This document shows positions 11,001 through 22,926 of a stretch of 64,000 nucleotides of DNA, one piece after another. The notes under the pieces were generated by a model. That model did no database searches. It was not told the origin of the DNA and saw only the letters and a list, made by a program, of their open reading frames with translations. Within the stretch, counting starts at the first letter, position 1. Every line of letters starts with the position of its first letter. The translations under genes were made by a program, and so were the position numbers. Source of the stretch: Gyrodactylus bullatarudis (taxonomy: Eukaryota; Platyhelminthes; Monogenea; Gyrodactylidea; Gyrodactylidae); the NCBI GenBank assembly GCA_012064415.1, contig SSNU01000086.1:279441-343440 (forward strand). The letters are read 5' to 3'.

Positions 11001-14000
11001 ATGAAAAAAAGTATTTTTACTTATGCAGGGAAAGATGAAAAAAATATTCATATATCATTCGATAGAGAATTTTATGATGTATCAAATGGTTTTGATTAGA
11101 AAAATGTATCATTTAAAATAATCCTAGTATTGAGAATATTGAAAGTGTTTCACATATAATATATATTAATTCGACCACTATATTAACACTAAATGTACAT
11201 TTCTTAAAGCATCATCAGTGGCAATACTTTAAAAATGATAAAAGTTAAGAATTCATTAAAGATAATAATTTACAAATTATGAAAGAAATAGTAAAAGTTG
11301 AAGAAAATTAGAATAAATGTAAGCTAAAAAACACCAAAACTCTCCAATAATTAGCAACAGTGGAGAGAAAAGTGAAAAAGCTCACATAGGCCAAGGTAGT
11401 TGAAGATTATAAGAATAGTTTTTTTGTGAACACATAGATTGGGTTTGTATTGATTGATAAAGAATTTCTCCTTTACCCATACATCTATGCTGTCATCACC
11501 AGGGTTTTTGTATAAAACGGAAAAATTCTCTTCAGGCTTGAGTAAATCCTTATGAATCAAACAGAACAATCTCTGTGTTTAAATACAATTTTCAATTAAT
11601 TTTATTTATTAATTAAAAAATAAATAAAAAATGGGCCGATTTCATATATGACCCCAAAAATTTCCAAATTACATTTTTTTAGTACGTGCAAAGTCTTGCG
11701 CATTTATTTTTTACCTTTCCTGTTTTGACTCCTTCAGACTTTCAAAGTCTCATAATCGAGTAAGCTAATTTCAAGGAAAAACTCCCAACTTATTAGCCGC
11801 AGCCCGAAAATGTTTACAAGGATGGCCATTAATTTATGAAAAACTACAATTTGCTGTCTAAAAGAACATTGTAATAGGTTTTTGGGGTCATTTATGGAAT
11901 GAACACTAAAATAATTCGAGATTCCTTTAAAACTCGGTCTGGAGAATCAAGTCATGATTCATGAGAGTTATTTTTAGTGGAATAAAATTTCCCATATCTC
12001 ATGCGACACATTCAGAAGGAGAACACCTAGTTCATTCATATAATAATGCATTTATTTTCAATTGGAGATCACGAATTGATGGATGTAGAAAACCAACGTA
12101 ACGGAATGCTCTATTTGCCGGATATATTGGAGTTCAACTCTGACAACGCGATTAGCAGTTTTGCTATTCTCAAAAAAGAAAAAAGGATAATTTCCGGAGG
12201 TAATTGATTAGAATTATTCCATTTGTGTCTAAATCAAATCAGAAGATAATTTAAATTTGGTTCTTTTTACAAAATAAATTGATTAGGATGTGATGTGGGT
12301 GAAATTATAGAAATTTCTCAAATAATTTTTTGTGTAGAAACATCAAAACGTATTATAATTTATAATCTTCAAATTACAGACAAGGTGATTATGAATTAAA
12401 GATAATTTTCTACACATATTAATTTACAGAAATTATCTAAATCATTTCTTGAGTATTTCAATTCGAAACTCATTTCGGAATTTAGAGAAAACGATCAAAT
12501 TAATATAAAACTGATTAATAAAACAAAGTTATAGAGTCTGAAGAGAGTTCCCTTCGAATTATAACGTATTTCAACATTTTCGTTTTCTCTGTTAGAATTA
12601 TTTTGTTTCAAATTTGAAAATAACTCAAAAGTTTCCTTTATTCAAACACAGATTACGGTGGAAATATATGCATCTGGGCATTATCTTATCCAAGGTGAGA
12701 AAAAAATTATACAAATTTTATTTTGATTTAATTTCAATCGAATGTCAGTATTATTTTTGCATTGGACCTCTTTAATAAACGGGGTTCCTTAATTTTATTT
12801 TTATCAGTTTTATGTCTGAAGATAGAGGGGTTACATATGCTTTTACTAATTAGTAAAATTATTAAAAATCAAAATTTGAGCAAGTTAAAAGTTCAACACA
12901 TGCTTTAGGCCCCAGAAATCTTTTGAAAGAATTTGTCTACTTCAGTTATTGAAGTTAAGTTTTGAAAAGTTCAATGCAAAACTGTACTGATCTGATTTTT
13001 ATCCGACCAAAATACTGCAATGGAGCTTTAAACAGTATATCTAAAGCTAGTTGACATGAAAAAATGAGAATTTACTTTTTTTAGAAAAAACTGTATGTAT
13101 TTTTGATAATACTTTACCTTGAAGTGATGAAGAATCTTTCAAAATGAACATTGGACCTGATCCCATTCTCAAGATGAACTTGATCGAGGAAAACAAAAGA
13201 ATCCTCCTGATAACGAGCAAATTTGAAATTTTCAATCTAGACTATGAGAACATGGTGGTTCTACACAGGACCAAAATCCCCTCGAATGATTCGAGTCAGT
13301 TTGGAAAATTAAAACTTGAATTTCATCCATCCCAGCGAGGATTCTATATTGTTTGGGGTGAGAAAATTTATCAAATTGCCCTACCAACAAATGCTAGCGA
13401 TGACGAAATTATGGGAAATTCCGAATATCACGGAGGATGTTATTTTTCAAAACAGACAATGAAGCCAATTAAAATTTTAACACACAAGTCTGAAATTACT
13501 TCAATTTGTGTGAATGAAAAGTTTGGATATCTAGCCACAGCTTGTAAGAATTCAGTGAGCGAAAATGAATAACAACTTCCTTGATACATTGGTTTTTTTA
13601 CATTATCTCTTTTTGTTTCTTTTTCCTGTAGGTGATAAAGATTTGGCATTTATACACTGGCCTTTTGTTCACAGAAATCTCTGACAGTCATAAAGATAAC
13701 TCAATTATAAGGCTCTCCTTTTCTCTTGATATGAGGAGATTATTCAGTTATGGCGAGAATGATAGTGTGCTCAAAGTATGGAATCCCTTTTATGGAATCC
13801 TTTTATGGAAGATTTCCTTGAAAGTTCAAATCCTCAACTTTCTCCATATCAAAGTTTATGTTAGCCAGTAAGTTCATCATCCAAAGTACTTGTCAACAAG
13901 GGCTTAACAGCGTCTTAATTTTGGAAAGTTTTCACTAGATTCTGAAGTTGTACTCAATTTTGGAAATCTTATATTTTTGCAAAACTTTGATTTTTAAAAG

Positions 14001-17000
14001 AATTACACGTTACCTACAATCAATTTAATCCACAGAAATGGATCAAAATAGAAAATCAAATTCTTTCTTAATCGGTATATTGAAGTATTATCATTCTTTT
14101 ATAGCTTTTAATTTGATTGATATCAGAATTTCATATACCTCTTATATTGTATTTAGAATGACATGCAAAAGGTATACGAGAGAAATATTGGATTGAAAAA
14201 AAAGATTTTAGGGCGAACTTTAAGCTTGGTGGAAAATAACACAATTAGTAGTTGGGTAAGGTATACATACTCAGAACTTTCAGTAAGAACTTTCAATAGG
14301 TAGAAAAAATCATCAAAAATATCTAGTAAAATTTACAATTTTAACAAACTTAAACCTTTCAAAAAAATTAATTCTATGGTTTCTTTCATAGTTCGACTAA
14401 AACTTTCTGTTATTTCATTTGAACTTACTCTTAACGAGGGTGGATTTTCATGAACCATTTAATTTAAATAATTAAAAAAATTCTGCCTGACTATATATTT
14501 TATAACCAATCAGAATAGATCTTCTTCTTTAGATCTTACCCAACTAACTGTTTTGTAAAATTTTTGACACATTTTTTTCTTTTAAAAGTATAAAAAATTA
14601 TTCAACTTTTCGTTTGCTACTTGGCTCTCTCTACTTTTAAGTTGGCTAATTGACTAGTTGATCTCTAGTTTGTTTTTATGAAATCAGTCAAAATGTTAAT
14701 ATATAGATTGACTCATCTACATACCAAGTGAGTGATGAGTCATATGAAATCTATGCATAGAGGAGTATAGATAGCACCTATCCAATCAAAATGATGTGTT
14801 ATATCAATCTAATTTGTAATGTACATATATTGGCATGTAAAGACTGATGAGTATGCCTGAAATATAGCACTTATCTCTTACAAAATCAGGCATCGACTTT
14901 CTTTCTCTCTCTATGGCAGACAGCATATCCATAATCAAAGCAGATATCGAAAAAAATATCATCAATAAGTAATATAGATTGTATAATATAAAAAATGGAT
15001 TTAAAAAAAAATTTTATTTACAAAATTTATCAACTCCTGTATTTCAATTGAGGTCATGATATTGAAATAAAAAATTTAACAGTACTTAAATCTGGTTGAT
15101 TCACTTTTTATTGATTAAGAATTTTTGCAAAATATTGTTCAGTACATAAAATAAATGCAGAATCGTTTAGCTGGATAGCTCGTCCAGTTACAGTTTACAA
15201 ATGGATAAATCCTGTAACATTGAGTGATTTGGATTAGTCAATTGCCAAGTTATACGATCATAAAACAACCTGCATGTAGTAATTCCAAAGTAATGGTGTT
15301 GTATTCCAATAATGTATCATGATTTTATACGAATACATTTGCTTTATAGAGGCTAAAGACTCTTTACCATTCTTTTCTAGGTATTTTCTGATTTATGGAA
15401 ATATTGGGGAGGAAGCAAAGCTTTTACGATATACCGACTATGAAGAGAACAAATTAGATCTCGACCAAATATCAAAGTTTAGATCGAATCCGCCACCAGG
15501 CCGAGAATATATTCTCAAACAATTTAAGGATAATACTCCCAATTTCTTATTCATGGCTCACCAGCCGCCAACTGATTTGATTACATTTGATAAAGTAACT
15601 AACAAGATTTTCATATGGAATGTCTTCTTGAATAACGGACCAATCAAAATCATTTCCTTGAATTCAATTAAAGAAAACTTTGGTAAGAGATCCTTTTTAC
15701 TGATGAAGGCTTGATTAAAATGTACTTCCTGTAATCTATTTTTATTGATTTATATAAGAATAAGGTAAGCAAGGGAAATTTTTTCTAGACGACAAAAAAT
15801 TGCAATGAGGGTAACGTAATTTGCCGACAAACCCGTCGATTTGTCTTAAATTATAATTTTTCATCGTTATTAATCTTAGAATCTATTGGTTTACTTTTGC
15901 TTGGTCCATTAAAAAAGGTTTTCATTCTCCTAGAAATCTTTGCTTTTTAAAATCTATTCGGCTTTTAGATAATATTTTTCAATCACCCGAACTCAATCTG
16001 TTTAATTTTGAAATATAACTGGATCGATAACTCTTGAACTGGAAATAATTGCGTTAAACTAAGATCCTCTGAGATTCTAAGGGTTAACCCATCTAGAAAA
16101 GAGGTCTACCAATATTCATTAATGGTAATTGCCTTTGTTTAGACTCATGGAATCCAAGTCAAGTTTTCATCGAAACTAAGGATAGAATGAACCTAAATTT
16201 GTACATTGTTCTATCAAGAAAGACTCTGATTTACTCTAAACTGTCAAGAGATGATGGATTTGTAATAGCTACTGAGATAATGCCAGGGAAAAATCTCAAA
16301 TTATCTGAGAATGGAGAGGAAGTCACAAAATTGCTCAAAATAAACGAGGGAACATCTCTCCTCTTAGCCACAAACAAGGGTTCAATAATTCATCTGAAAG
16401 ACTTCCAAAAGAAGCTATCAGAGAAGTGGATAATTCATTCAAGTTCCATTGTAGACCTGGATACTGTCAGAAATGAATCGAATGATTTCGGCAAATGGGT
16501 GGTTAGCATTGGAACCGATGCAACAGTGAGGTTAAGCGACTTTTCTGGAAAATATCTAGGAGTATTTAATCAATACCCAAAATTATTCGATTTATGCAAG
16601 AAGAATGATGAAAGTTCATGTCAAAATTTTCCCTACGATCTATTACAAGAGGAAAAAAAGAAATTCTATCTTGAAAGAAGAAATATTGAAAATGAACATC
16701 AGCCAAAGACAGTTGGTTTAATATATTTTCTATTAATTTCGAGGACATTTTTATTTGATAATCAAATTTTCCGATTACGAAAATAAAATACGAAATCGAA
16801 TTTTTTAATGGGGAATTTTAGAAGCCCCCTATTTACAAGGACCAAAAATTAAGTAAAAAATGATTTATTTAGAACATTGGAAGCACAAGCTAATACAGAT
16901 ATTTTTCTACAAATTTGACAATACTGTTTCATTTTCGAATCTTTTTTCCTTTCACAATAGTTGCATCTAGCTCTTTTACCATATGTAATTACATCTTGAG

Positions 17001-17986
17001 GAGCTTCTTGTTTCCTATAGTCGATAAAACTTTTACAAATTTCATATATAAAGAGTTAAGTAAATAAAAATTCAATGAAAAATCACCTTCGAATAAAGCT
17101 TAATTTCTTCAAGACGTGAAAAAAACACGAATTCAAACTATACATCAGAGGAATGAACGTTGAGATTAGCATCAGATCTGTTCTGGAAACCTAAAAATTT
17201 ATTATAAAAAAAATAAAAATCTGTGTTTTTCAACTGTTTTAAAATAAGTCTCTAATGGGTGAAATTTTCTGTTCTTTTGAATGATATAAATTTTATAAAG
17301 TTGAACCTGTTTTCCCTTTTTTAAGTTCAGCCTATATGAGGCCTGTTTTTTTATATTCCGAAATTATGCTCAAACCTTGCAAGATAGAAAAATTCTGAGC
17401 ACAGATTCGGAATGAGCATCGAAATTTATGTTTTCCCGATAAAAGTTCGTGCCACTGTAAGTATGTATAAGATAAGAGAATGTTCTCGTCTTCGAATAGC
17501 TCAGATATGATTCGAAAGAACTTGGAGGGTGACTACTAATCTTGATGCGTCTCTAAAATGGAATCCACTTGATGGTTTTCTTAATTTTGATCTCAAAAAT
17601 GTACTTTCTGAACGACTAAAATTTAGTCATAATCTCACAAAAATTTACTCCGAGTTTTCTGTTTTTTTTCTCGGAATTTATTCAGAATAATTTGTTGTCA
17701 ATTTTCAAAAAATGTTAAATCACTAATCGTATCTATCTCTTTATTCTTAGATTATTGAAACATGCTCAAAGTTCCTAAGGGAAATGTGAGTCTCAGGCAA
17801 AGTTTAAGTTTATAACCTAATTTTTCCTTGAATTCCTATAGGGAAACAGAATTGGCACATGAAAATTTTTATCATCGATTCAACTTGTTCAATTTCGACA
17901 GTGCAAAACTTGAAAATGAAATGAATGAGTTCCTGAAAATAACATCAATCGAGCAGGATTTAATAAGTGATGCTGCAACATTTTAA
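8009..17986 (+). CDS. EF-hand / WD40-repeat protein (WDR49/WDR64/WDY-like), nine exons
   Basis: I infer one gene with exons 8009-8936, 12068-12199, 12652-12694, 13125-13554, 13632-13867, 15381-15682, 16143-16711, 17751-17785 and 17842-17986. All junctions keep frame, and the total of 2820 nt gives 939 residues plus a stop. The N-terminus is helical with a degenerate EF-hand loop (DSFNRDLITLEE, residues 74-85). Several WD blades follow, clearest in NICIWAL (exon 3), SVIKIWHLYTG across exons 4/5, SVLKVW, KIFIWNV and ATVRLSDFSGKYLG. A divergent EF-hand followed by two propellers is the WDR49/WDR64/WDY pattern; in animals these proteins are often testis or cilium associated, so a sperm or axoneme role is inference. 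Donors are mostly strong (GTGAGT, GTAATT, GTGAGA, GTGAGC, GTAAGT, GTAAGA); the exon 7 donor GTTGGT is weak, so that junction is least certain. The stop TAA overlaps AATAAA at 17985; another lies at 18024. Intron 1 (3.1 kb) holds hAT and Penelope fragments. Confidence 0.85.
9690..10622 (-). pseudogene. hAT-type transposase fragment with one premature stop
   Basis: The minus strand encodes the catalytic core and C-terminus of a hAT transposase: TDES at the start, LFLTDAARYN, the CTAHLLHNC block, and ITRWGTWLEA. A TAG at 9908-9906 interrupts the frame. Beyond it the same frame continues with the C-terminal dimerisation motif (NAQSNTCDIERSFS) and LYYNKNL to a stop at 9690. The BED zinc finger and N-terminus are missing, and terminal repeats are not clear. 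It sits antisense in intron 1 of the WD-repeat gene. Confidence 0.8.
11157..11590 (-). mobile_element. Penelope-like element fragment
   Basis: This is about 85-90% similar by eye to parts of the Penelope-like element at 24819-26174. Minus-strand IHKDLLKPEE matches the linker before its endonuclease, and the rest matches its terminal arm (GGGTTTGTATTGATTGATAA). Compared with that copy, it keeps a segment the left arm there has lost, but lacks the reverse transcriptase and most of the endonuclease. Confidence 0.7.
14690..14935. repeat. Fragment of the GGCAT...ATGCC terminal-inverted-repeat family
   Basis: Bases 14838-14870 (GGCATGTAAAGACTGATGAG, then TATGCC) match the right arm of the element at 41104-41848. 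A third relative lies at 47096-47157. It lies in intron 5 of the WD-repeat gene. Confidence 0.5.
16849..17055 (-). pseudogene. piggyBac-like transposase C-terminal cysteine-rich fragment
   Basis: A short minus-strand frame without an ATG, inside intron 7 of the WD-repeat gene, reads KRARCNYCERKKDSKMKQYC followed by QICRK and a further Cys. The spaced CxxC pairs near a stop resemble the cysteine-rich domain that closes many piggyBac transposases. The catalytic part is absent. It could instead be another small zinc-binding fragment. Confidence 0.4.
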
Positions 17987-18234
17987 TAAAGAGGGAATTT
18001 ATTTTGGAGGGAAAACAAGTTTGAATAAATGTTGTAAATCTTACCACTGATTAGATTTTTGTTTGTTACTACTAGATAATAATCTATTGTTATTCATAAT
18101 ATTAATTGCGAATGTGATTATTAATGGCCAAAGAAAATTCAGACTAAATTTTAAAGACTCATTCAGCCACATTCCAGACCGACCTGAAATTATCTAAAAA
18201 CTGTTTAAGACTGAGAAGAGAACTATTTATATTC

Positions 18235-19182
18235 ATATTTATATATATTTAACAATACATATGTTATCTTTATAAGCATAAATAATTCTTCAGACTATAA
18301 TATATTATAGCTTTTTTTAAGTTCTTTTTTGAATTCGATTAAGTTTAGGTTTTTGACTGAGCGGTTAAGTTTTTTGAAAATGATTTTGCATCTGTTAAAA
18401 ATGGCAAGTTTCTTCATCTGACCGAATTCTGGAATATTATTGCGTAGACCTTGTCGGTTCAAGTAGACTAGCGATGATGATTTAATAAGAGTGAGCGATT
18501 TTAATTCTCTTCTAAGTCTTAAACAGTTTTTAGATGATTTCAGGTCAGTTTGGAACGGGACTGAAAGTCTGCGTATGAATCTTTTAAATGCAGTCTGAAT
18601 TTTCTTTGACCATTTATCACATTCTGGATTCCATACTGCAGAGCAGTATTCAATTATTGGTCGAGCATATACTTTGAAGAGAAGAACCTTCATGCTGTCA
18701 ATTTTGATACATTTGTGAATATGAATGAGTCTCCTAATGGATTTATTAATTACATCATTGTAGTGATCAGTGAAGTCAAATTTCCATGAATAAGTAACAC
18801 CAAGATCTTTGACTAACTCTTTGGGTAGGATTTTATCTTCGTTTATGTAAATGTTTAAGTCAAAAATAGCTGTTTCATCTGGTATGATGTAGAATGACTT
18901 GTCTATATTGGGCATTAATCTAAATTTTTTCAGTGTGTTAATTATGATGGATAGTTCTGAGTTGATAATACTACCGCCATAGGTATTGTTGAAATGAAAG
19001 ACTATCTTAAAGTCATCAGCATATTTGAAGATTTTGTATGTTGAGGAATTAATTTCAGCAAAGACTATATTAAAAAGTAATGGTCCAATTCTTGATCCTT
19101 GAGGAACTCCAGAGGAGATCTTTTGGTAGTCTGACCGTTGCGTATTAAAATAAAAACGCTCAATCTTATTGAATCTGAACCG
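18235..19182 (-). mobile_element. 5'-truncated non-LTR retrotransposon (Jockey/CR1-type RT)
   Basis: An uninterrupted frame from 19182 to 18295 encodes the C-terminal half of a reverse transcriptase. It has RFYFNTQ, SSGVPQGSRIGPLLFNIV, the catalytic KYADDFKI, then KDLGVTYSWKFDF, and the post-RT YARPIIEYCSAVWNP block. The order SGVPQGS, YADD, HLG-like, EYxxxVW is typical of Jockey/CR1-group elements. About 60 bp of AT-rich 3' sequence follows the stop. The 5' end is cut off at a stop at 19183, where an inverted second copy begins. Confidence 0.88.
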
Positions 19183-19430
19183 TTAGTCTACTCCAATCGA
19201 CAAGCACTACTACGCAATAATACCCTAAAATTCGGTCACACGAAAAAGCTTGCTAATTTTACTCGAAAACAAAATGTTTTTAAATAACTGAACTACTCAG
19301 TTAAAAACCTAAACATAATAGAATTCAAAAAAGAAGTTAAAAAACACTAGAATATCCTCTAACCTAATGAAGAATTAATAGTTAATGTTTATAATTATAA
19401 CGTATGAATTATTAAATAAATAAGTGATAA
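19183..19430 (+). mobile_element. Second non-LTR copy, C-terminal tail, inverted relative to the first
   Basis: The plus strand encodes a stop-interrupted version of the same C-terminus (SNRQALLRNN, FGHTKKLANF, SVKNLNIIEFKKEVKK) as the neighbouring minus-strand copy. It then runs into AT-rich 3' sequence with AATAAATAAG. The two 5'-truncated ends abut head-to-head. Confidence 0.75.
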
Positions 19431-20072
19431 AAAGAGTTCTCTGAACCCCTGAAAATGGTTTCATTTCAATGAGACGAGAAGTAAATAAGTTTGAGTAGGT
19501 TTTACCTGGTCTCAATAAAATTATTCTTTGAAACCAGTAAGTAAGGAACCTGGGCTTTAGAACTTAATTGATTCTGTAGTAAAATTTCATTCAATATTGA
19601 GAGGGGAAGTTAAAAAACCAAATACAGGATAAACTCTGAGAATAATCTAGAATTTTATGAAAATGAAATTTATTTCAAAACAACATTGATAAATATATAT
19701 ATAGAAAACTGGAGCATAGTTATCATTTAATCGAAACCAGTATTTAAATACATTCATTCATTTGGAATCTCTCTAAAAATTGTTTAAAATAATACATAAT
19801 AAATCTACACATTTCTGAATGTGGTACAATGATTGGCTACAAAATGAAACAAATTACATTCCAAATATGGTCTTTGAAATCTGATTGGATTGGGAAGGAA
19901 AAACTTTGCATGGTTATTTCACCTCGGAGATATCATTGTAAAGTGTAAGCAAGAATATTGAATATTGAAAAAATTTGAAAGAAAATAATAATATAATTCT
20001 GAGAGAATCGGCAAGCAAACGGAAGTCAGTGCAATAAAGATTTCTGTCGACTATATAGAAATTTGTTAGAGT
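19431..20072. other. Intergenic / glycogenin 3' UTR region
   Basis: No gene seen. A minus-strand AATAAA at 19674-19669 could serve glycogenin, implying a 3' UTR of about 400 nt, but I cannot confirm it. Confidence 0.35.
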
Positions 20073-22381
20073 TTACTTTTTGCCCATACTTTCGTCAAGT
20101 TTCCTCTGAATCGATGAGAAACGATCAGCACCAGTATAATCAATTACGCCTCTCTCCCAATCTCGCTGATGTTCTAGGCTGGATCTCATTCGTTCCATTG
20201 ATAATTGTGGGTAAACAACGTTGGTACAGTTGTAACTGGACATTTTAGCACAAATTCCACCCTAATTTGGAGAAATAATAGTAGATAAACAATTCATAAT
20301 TGAAATTCAAGAAGAGAGTTCTGAAGCTAGGAATTCATTTTCCAGTTTTTAAATTTAAAACAAAGTAGAGAATTAATAATGAGATGAAATTTTAGAGATT
20401 TGAGCATGTTGACATTTTAGAATTAAATGATTAATTCAAGAAGTAAATATTATAATTATAAAATGATTCTATTTTCCAATAGACAATTAAAATTTATTTA
20501 TGTTTTGTGAAACAAATTTACGTATGTGATTTAAAATAAACTAAAGTGAATCTATAAAAATAAGATAGCTTACTTCAGTATTCTTTTTAGGCTAAAATTA
20601 ACTTGAATTAAAGACCAAATTTATAATCAAAATTCGAATTTTTTATAGGTAATGATTAACTCCTTAGATGGGTATCCTATAGGACAAGAGGCCTGAATTA
20701 AAATTGATTTTCTTTTACCATAGTTGATGTTTAATAATAAAATGCTAAATGTTGAAAGAGATCTTGTTATTAAGAAATGATCCTTTCTTTATGGTTTTCT
20801 ATCTGTAATGCAAAATTACCATTTTATTCGTTTCGTTTAAAACTTGTAAAGTTTACAAGGAAGGAATTTGTACTTTGTAAAGTGAATAGAGAGAATTTGG
20901 GTAGATTTATTATGGTAAAAAGCTTTCGATACACAATCTCGAAACTCTTTGTAATAAATTACTAAGCAAGATATATAAATGCCTCGTTGTACAAAGCATC
21001 AAAAGGGTTGTCAGGCATACTTGTGTTCAAGATTATTACTGAGAATACTTACTAAATGTGAAAGATTGAATTTCTAAAATTAAGACTATATTTCAATTAG
21101 AAGAATAACTTACCATATTTGAGTTGAGCTTAGGCTTAATCTTGTCCAAGAAAATATACCACCAGAAATTAAGAAAGTTTGCCTCTCCCTTATTGTCGGA
21201 GGTGAAGATGACTCTTCCATTTGAATCGACATCGTAATGCCATGGCTTCTTAGCTCCAATAAAATGGACAACTCTTATCTTTTCGAAAAAGTTGACAAAT
21301 GCCGGGAAATATGAGTAGAAGGAAACACTCATGCAGTTATCTGTGAATGGTAAATGTTTCTTGATGTCGTCAGTGGACCATGTTGAAAAGTATGAATTGA
21401 GCAAACCCTTTTTTAATTGAAAAATTTAAAATTAATATTCGAGATTTTCAGAAAATAAAAGTTCAAATAAAAAATCAAATGATGACCTGGTTTATGATGA
21501 AATAACATGACTTCAAAAGTTGAGAATTTTTCTACGTTGTCAAAAATAATACCAATATTTAATGAAGAAAAGAGGGTGGAATAAAGAAGTATAATTCATA
21601 CCCTATTAGGATTAGTAGTTAAAATTAAAGACTACGACTTGAAAGATTTGCTTTTAAAAATGATCAAGTAACTGCTGATAAAATCCTCGCAACGAATAAA
21701 GGGATCCTAAAGATCTCCCAGATAATTCCTATTACTTCAATTTATGTACCAGATAACCATAACTATTTTACTAACTTTTTCAAATAAAAATCTTATATAT
21801 ATATATCCTCAATTAAAGAATTTTAAATTCTGATTTTAAGTTTACCTCAGAAGATAAACAGATTATTTGGAAAACTGAAAATAAATTCTTACTTGGTCAC
21901 CTCCATCAAAACTGCCTTGAGTAAAAGCAAAATCCATTATCTTTGAGTATGTGTCCAGAGAGGGTGTGAATACAAAAACACCAGTATTGAAACAGTCAGG
22001 CCATCCAGGATCAGGAGCTGCACTGAATTCGTTTCTGTCAATAAATATATCATCAATATTCTTAATGACAACAGTATCTGCATCCATGAAAATAGCCTTA
22101 GAATATTGAGTTAAACGCCAGCAATGAAGTTTTGTAAAGGTTATACCGAGTTCAGGTCGATTCAAGAGACTCAGGTTCATTGAATCATTACTGTTGAGAA
22201 CGTCGACAGTTTCAATACAATCAAATTTCTCGTTCATCAATTGAACCATTTGGGGCGATACTTCTTTGGTTACCATACAGGCTATTTGGTGAATTGTCTG
22301 AACTCTTCTAAGAGATTCGCATAAAACAAGAGCTCCGAGAGCATATTCATCATTTGTAGCTAAAGTCACATAAGCATTCAT
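20073..22381 (-). CDS. GYG1: Glycogenin, three exons
   Basis: Glycogenin glucosylates itself on a tyrosine and extends a short glucan that primes glycogen synthase in the cytosol. I infer exons 22381-21893, 21407-21114 and 20261-20073, all phase 0 with GTAAGA and GTAAGT donors, giving 323 residues. The glycosyltransferase-8 fold starts at Met1 (NAYVTLATNDEYALGALVL). The metal-binding DxD is DAD at 100-102, in FMDADTVVIKNID. DGGDQG spans the first splice at 159-164. The acceptor tyrosine is expected to be Tyr194 in SFYSYFPAF, and VVHFIG, KPWHY follow. The third exon ends in RDWERGVIDYTGADRF and IQRKLDE, the conserved C-terminal segment that binds glycogen synthase. The linker between catalytic and C-terminal parts is short, as in invertebrates. 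It lies 545 bp downstream of the ORP gene, on the same strand. Confidence 0.95.
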
Positions 22382-22926
22382 TTTAATTCAAAATGTAGCA
22401 AAAATTCTTAATGAAATTAATATTAAATTGAAACTAAAATCACGAAAATTTTTAGTCAAAGAAAAAATCATTGTTATGTCAATTGTTGCTTTCAAAAATA
22501 ACTCTCATTCGGGACAAAACAATTAAATTGTTACAATTTGTCTTCAATACTGGATTTTGACAAAAAACGGCGAAGTTTGAATTAAATTTTTCTACGTGAC
22601 CATCAGAGTCTGATCCCTAAGAAATTCTTAGTAATTATCAATATATATTGACTTACCTATTTTAATTAATAATTATAATTATCAGAATCTACTATTAAGT
22701 ATATCGATAATAATTTTAAAATTCTACACTTCAAATTAATCAAGATAATTATTATAATAATCCACTAGTACAATACAACCTGTAGTGGTACAATAATGAG
22801 GATTAAAAGTGAAGCGAACTTTTATAATTTATTTTCACAATCTTGTATTAACATTACGTATTTGATTTTAACATTGAAAATCTGTTAGTTAAACTAACTT
22901 AGTTTATCAGATAAACTTGAGTTAAA
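22382..22926. other. Intergenic: glycogenin promoter and ORP 3' UTR
   Basis: The minus-strand AATAAA at 22833-22828 lies about 95 nt after the ORP stop and is its likely poly(A) signal. The rest should hold the glycogenin promoter, but no element is recognised. Confidence 0.5.

Noticed and set aside
13544..13549. GTAAGA as the donor of WD-gene exon 4
   Set aside because: It looks strong but gives the wrong phase for exon 5. GTGAGC at 13555 restores the WD blade ACKNSVIKIWHL.
14200..14560. Weak inverted repeat around TTGGGTAAG / CTTACCCAA
   Set aside because: Only about 10-12 paired bases, expected by chance in AT-rich sequence.
20063..20248. Plus-strand open frame
   Set aside because: It is antisense to glycogenin exon 3, which carries the conserved C-terminal motif.
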